From Streptomyces sp. Ag109_O5-1 (lineage in GTDB: Bacteria > Actinomycetota > Actinomycetes > Streptomycetales > Streptomycetaceae): a stretch of 64,000 nt of DNA. The notes under the pieces are model-generated. The model did not search any database. It was not told where the DNA came from and saw only the letters and a program-made list of their open reading frames with translations. This document shows positions 63,750-64,000 of the stretch, piece by piece (the first letter of the stretch is position 1; each line of letters begins with the position of its first letter). The translations under genes and the position numbers were made by a program. The stretch is from assembly GCF_003814875.1 (NCBI RefSeq), contig NZ_RKQF01000002.1, forward strand, positions 62,001 through 126,000, in the 5' to 3' direction.

Positions 63750-64000
63750 TCAGATCAACAGGGCTCCCTGCGTGGGCGAAAAGCGCCAGTGGGCGAGCAT
63801 GCGGGGGTACCGCTGCGCGATTTCCCGAAGCTTCGCCAGCGCCTTCCGTTTGCCCGCGAGCCGTCGGTACTTCTTGCGGATCCAGCGCACCAGGTAGGCG
63901 TTGATGCGCATGACGAAGGAGTGCAGCTCCCACGGCCGGAACCGGCCGTAGTAGTTGAGCCAGCCCGCCACCATCGGATTGATCCGTCGGGCGAGCTCGC
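63750..64000 (-). CDS. ltrA: Group II intron reverse transcriptase/maturase, C-terminal part
   Basis: The visible 83 residues end the protein: ELARRINPMVAGWLNYYGRF, then RPWELHSFVMRINAYLVRWI, RKKYRRLAGKRKALAKLREI and MLAHWRFSP. This is the maturase (domain X) and basic tail of group II intron proteins. GWLNYYGRF and RINAYLVRW are near-invariant. The reverse-transcriptase domain lies beyond the window. No HNH endonuclease follows, as in many bacterial group IIC introns. Confidence 0.93.
   Translation of the reverse strand, partial: ELARRINPMVAGWLNYYGRFRPWELHSFVMRINAYLVRWIRKKYRRLAGKRKALAKLREIAQRYPRMLAHWRFSPTQGALLI

Larger units (their letters stand above)
63663..64000 (-). mobile_element. Group II intron, 3' part (continues beyond the right edge)
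   Basis: On the minus strand a maturase reading frame is followed by a 34-base domain V, a domain VI-like stem (GGGCCGGGAGG / CCTCCCGGC, 63670-63698) and a 3' end near CTACTCGAC, where the interrupted transposase sequence resumes. The junction is placed at 63662/63663 to within a few bases. Confidence 0.85.

Overview
The window is high-GC actinobacterial DNA, almost certainly Streptomyces. Several proteins have close Streptomyces-type counterparts (KatG, a YtrA-type GntR/DUF1648 pair, DUF7919, DUF7158, a SigG/SigX5-like ECF factor) and the tRNA is an actinobacterial initiator tRNA-Met. The very high density of insertion sequences, relics and truncated genes suggests a plastic part of the chromosome such as an arm, or a large plasmid. 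This is inference; no replicon landmark is visible.

Layout. 1-3195: 5' part of a molybdopterin oxidoreductase, a flavodoxin-fold reductase and a divergent acetolactate-synthase-like ThDP enzyme. 3.4-10.8 kb: mobile debris, with an IS200/IS605-type TnpB element, an IS5-family element carrying an extra coupled gene, a decayed IS5 copy, an IS701 fragment and two copies of an integrase C-terminus around a small intact gene. 10.9-13.7 kb: a metal-efflux module (ferredoxin-like protein, P1B-4 ATPase, NmtR/SmtB-type repressor) with a clear operator. 13.7-15.3 kb: decayed DNA. 15.3-17.6 kb: katG. 18-25 kb: more relics and two large transposases, with an ECF sigma factor and a SgcJ-like protein between them. 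25-29.3 kb: nucleotidyltransferase, ABC exporter and a two-component system. 29.5-32.4 kb: IS630 relic, initiator tRNA-Met, a Fic-like toxin/antitoxin pair and a dead Ser/Thr kinase.

32.4-52.2 kb is the most coherent block. It holds a secreted GH84 enzyme, a SIS-domain sugar-phosphate enzyme, an RpiR-type regulator, a GH38 alpha-mannosidase, a DUF7158 protein, a three-gene sugar ABC importer, a GH3 enzyme, a BadF-type aminosugar kinase, a GH5 enzyme resembling GH5_18 beta-mannosidases and a NagZ-like GH3. Together these can import and dismantle Man/GlcNAc oligosaccharides, and I read the block as an N-glycan (high-mannose or hybrid) utilisation locus. Related AT-rich sequences containing GGTT(C/G)A recur at nearly every promoter in the block, which suggests one regulon, probably under the RpiR protein.

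53.3-56.9 kb: a GntR regulator with its membrane partner, a secreted alpha/beta hydrolase, a DNA-ligase scrap and a thioredoxin-like protein. 57-64 kb is again mobile: an IS607-type tnpA/tnpB pair with dead tnpA, an IS1182 element with perfect terminal repeats, a second intact DDE transposase, and an IS5-type transposase interrupted on the opposite strand by a group II intron that runs off the right edge.
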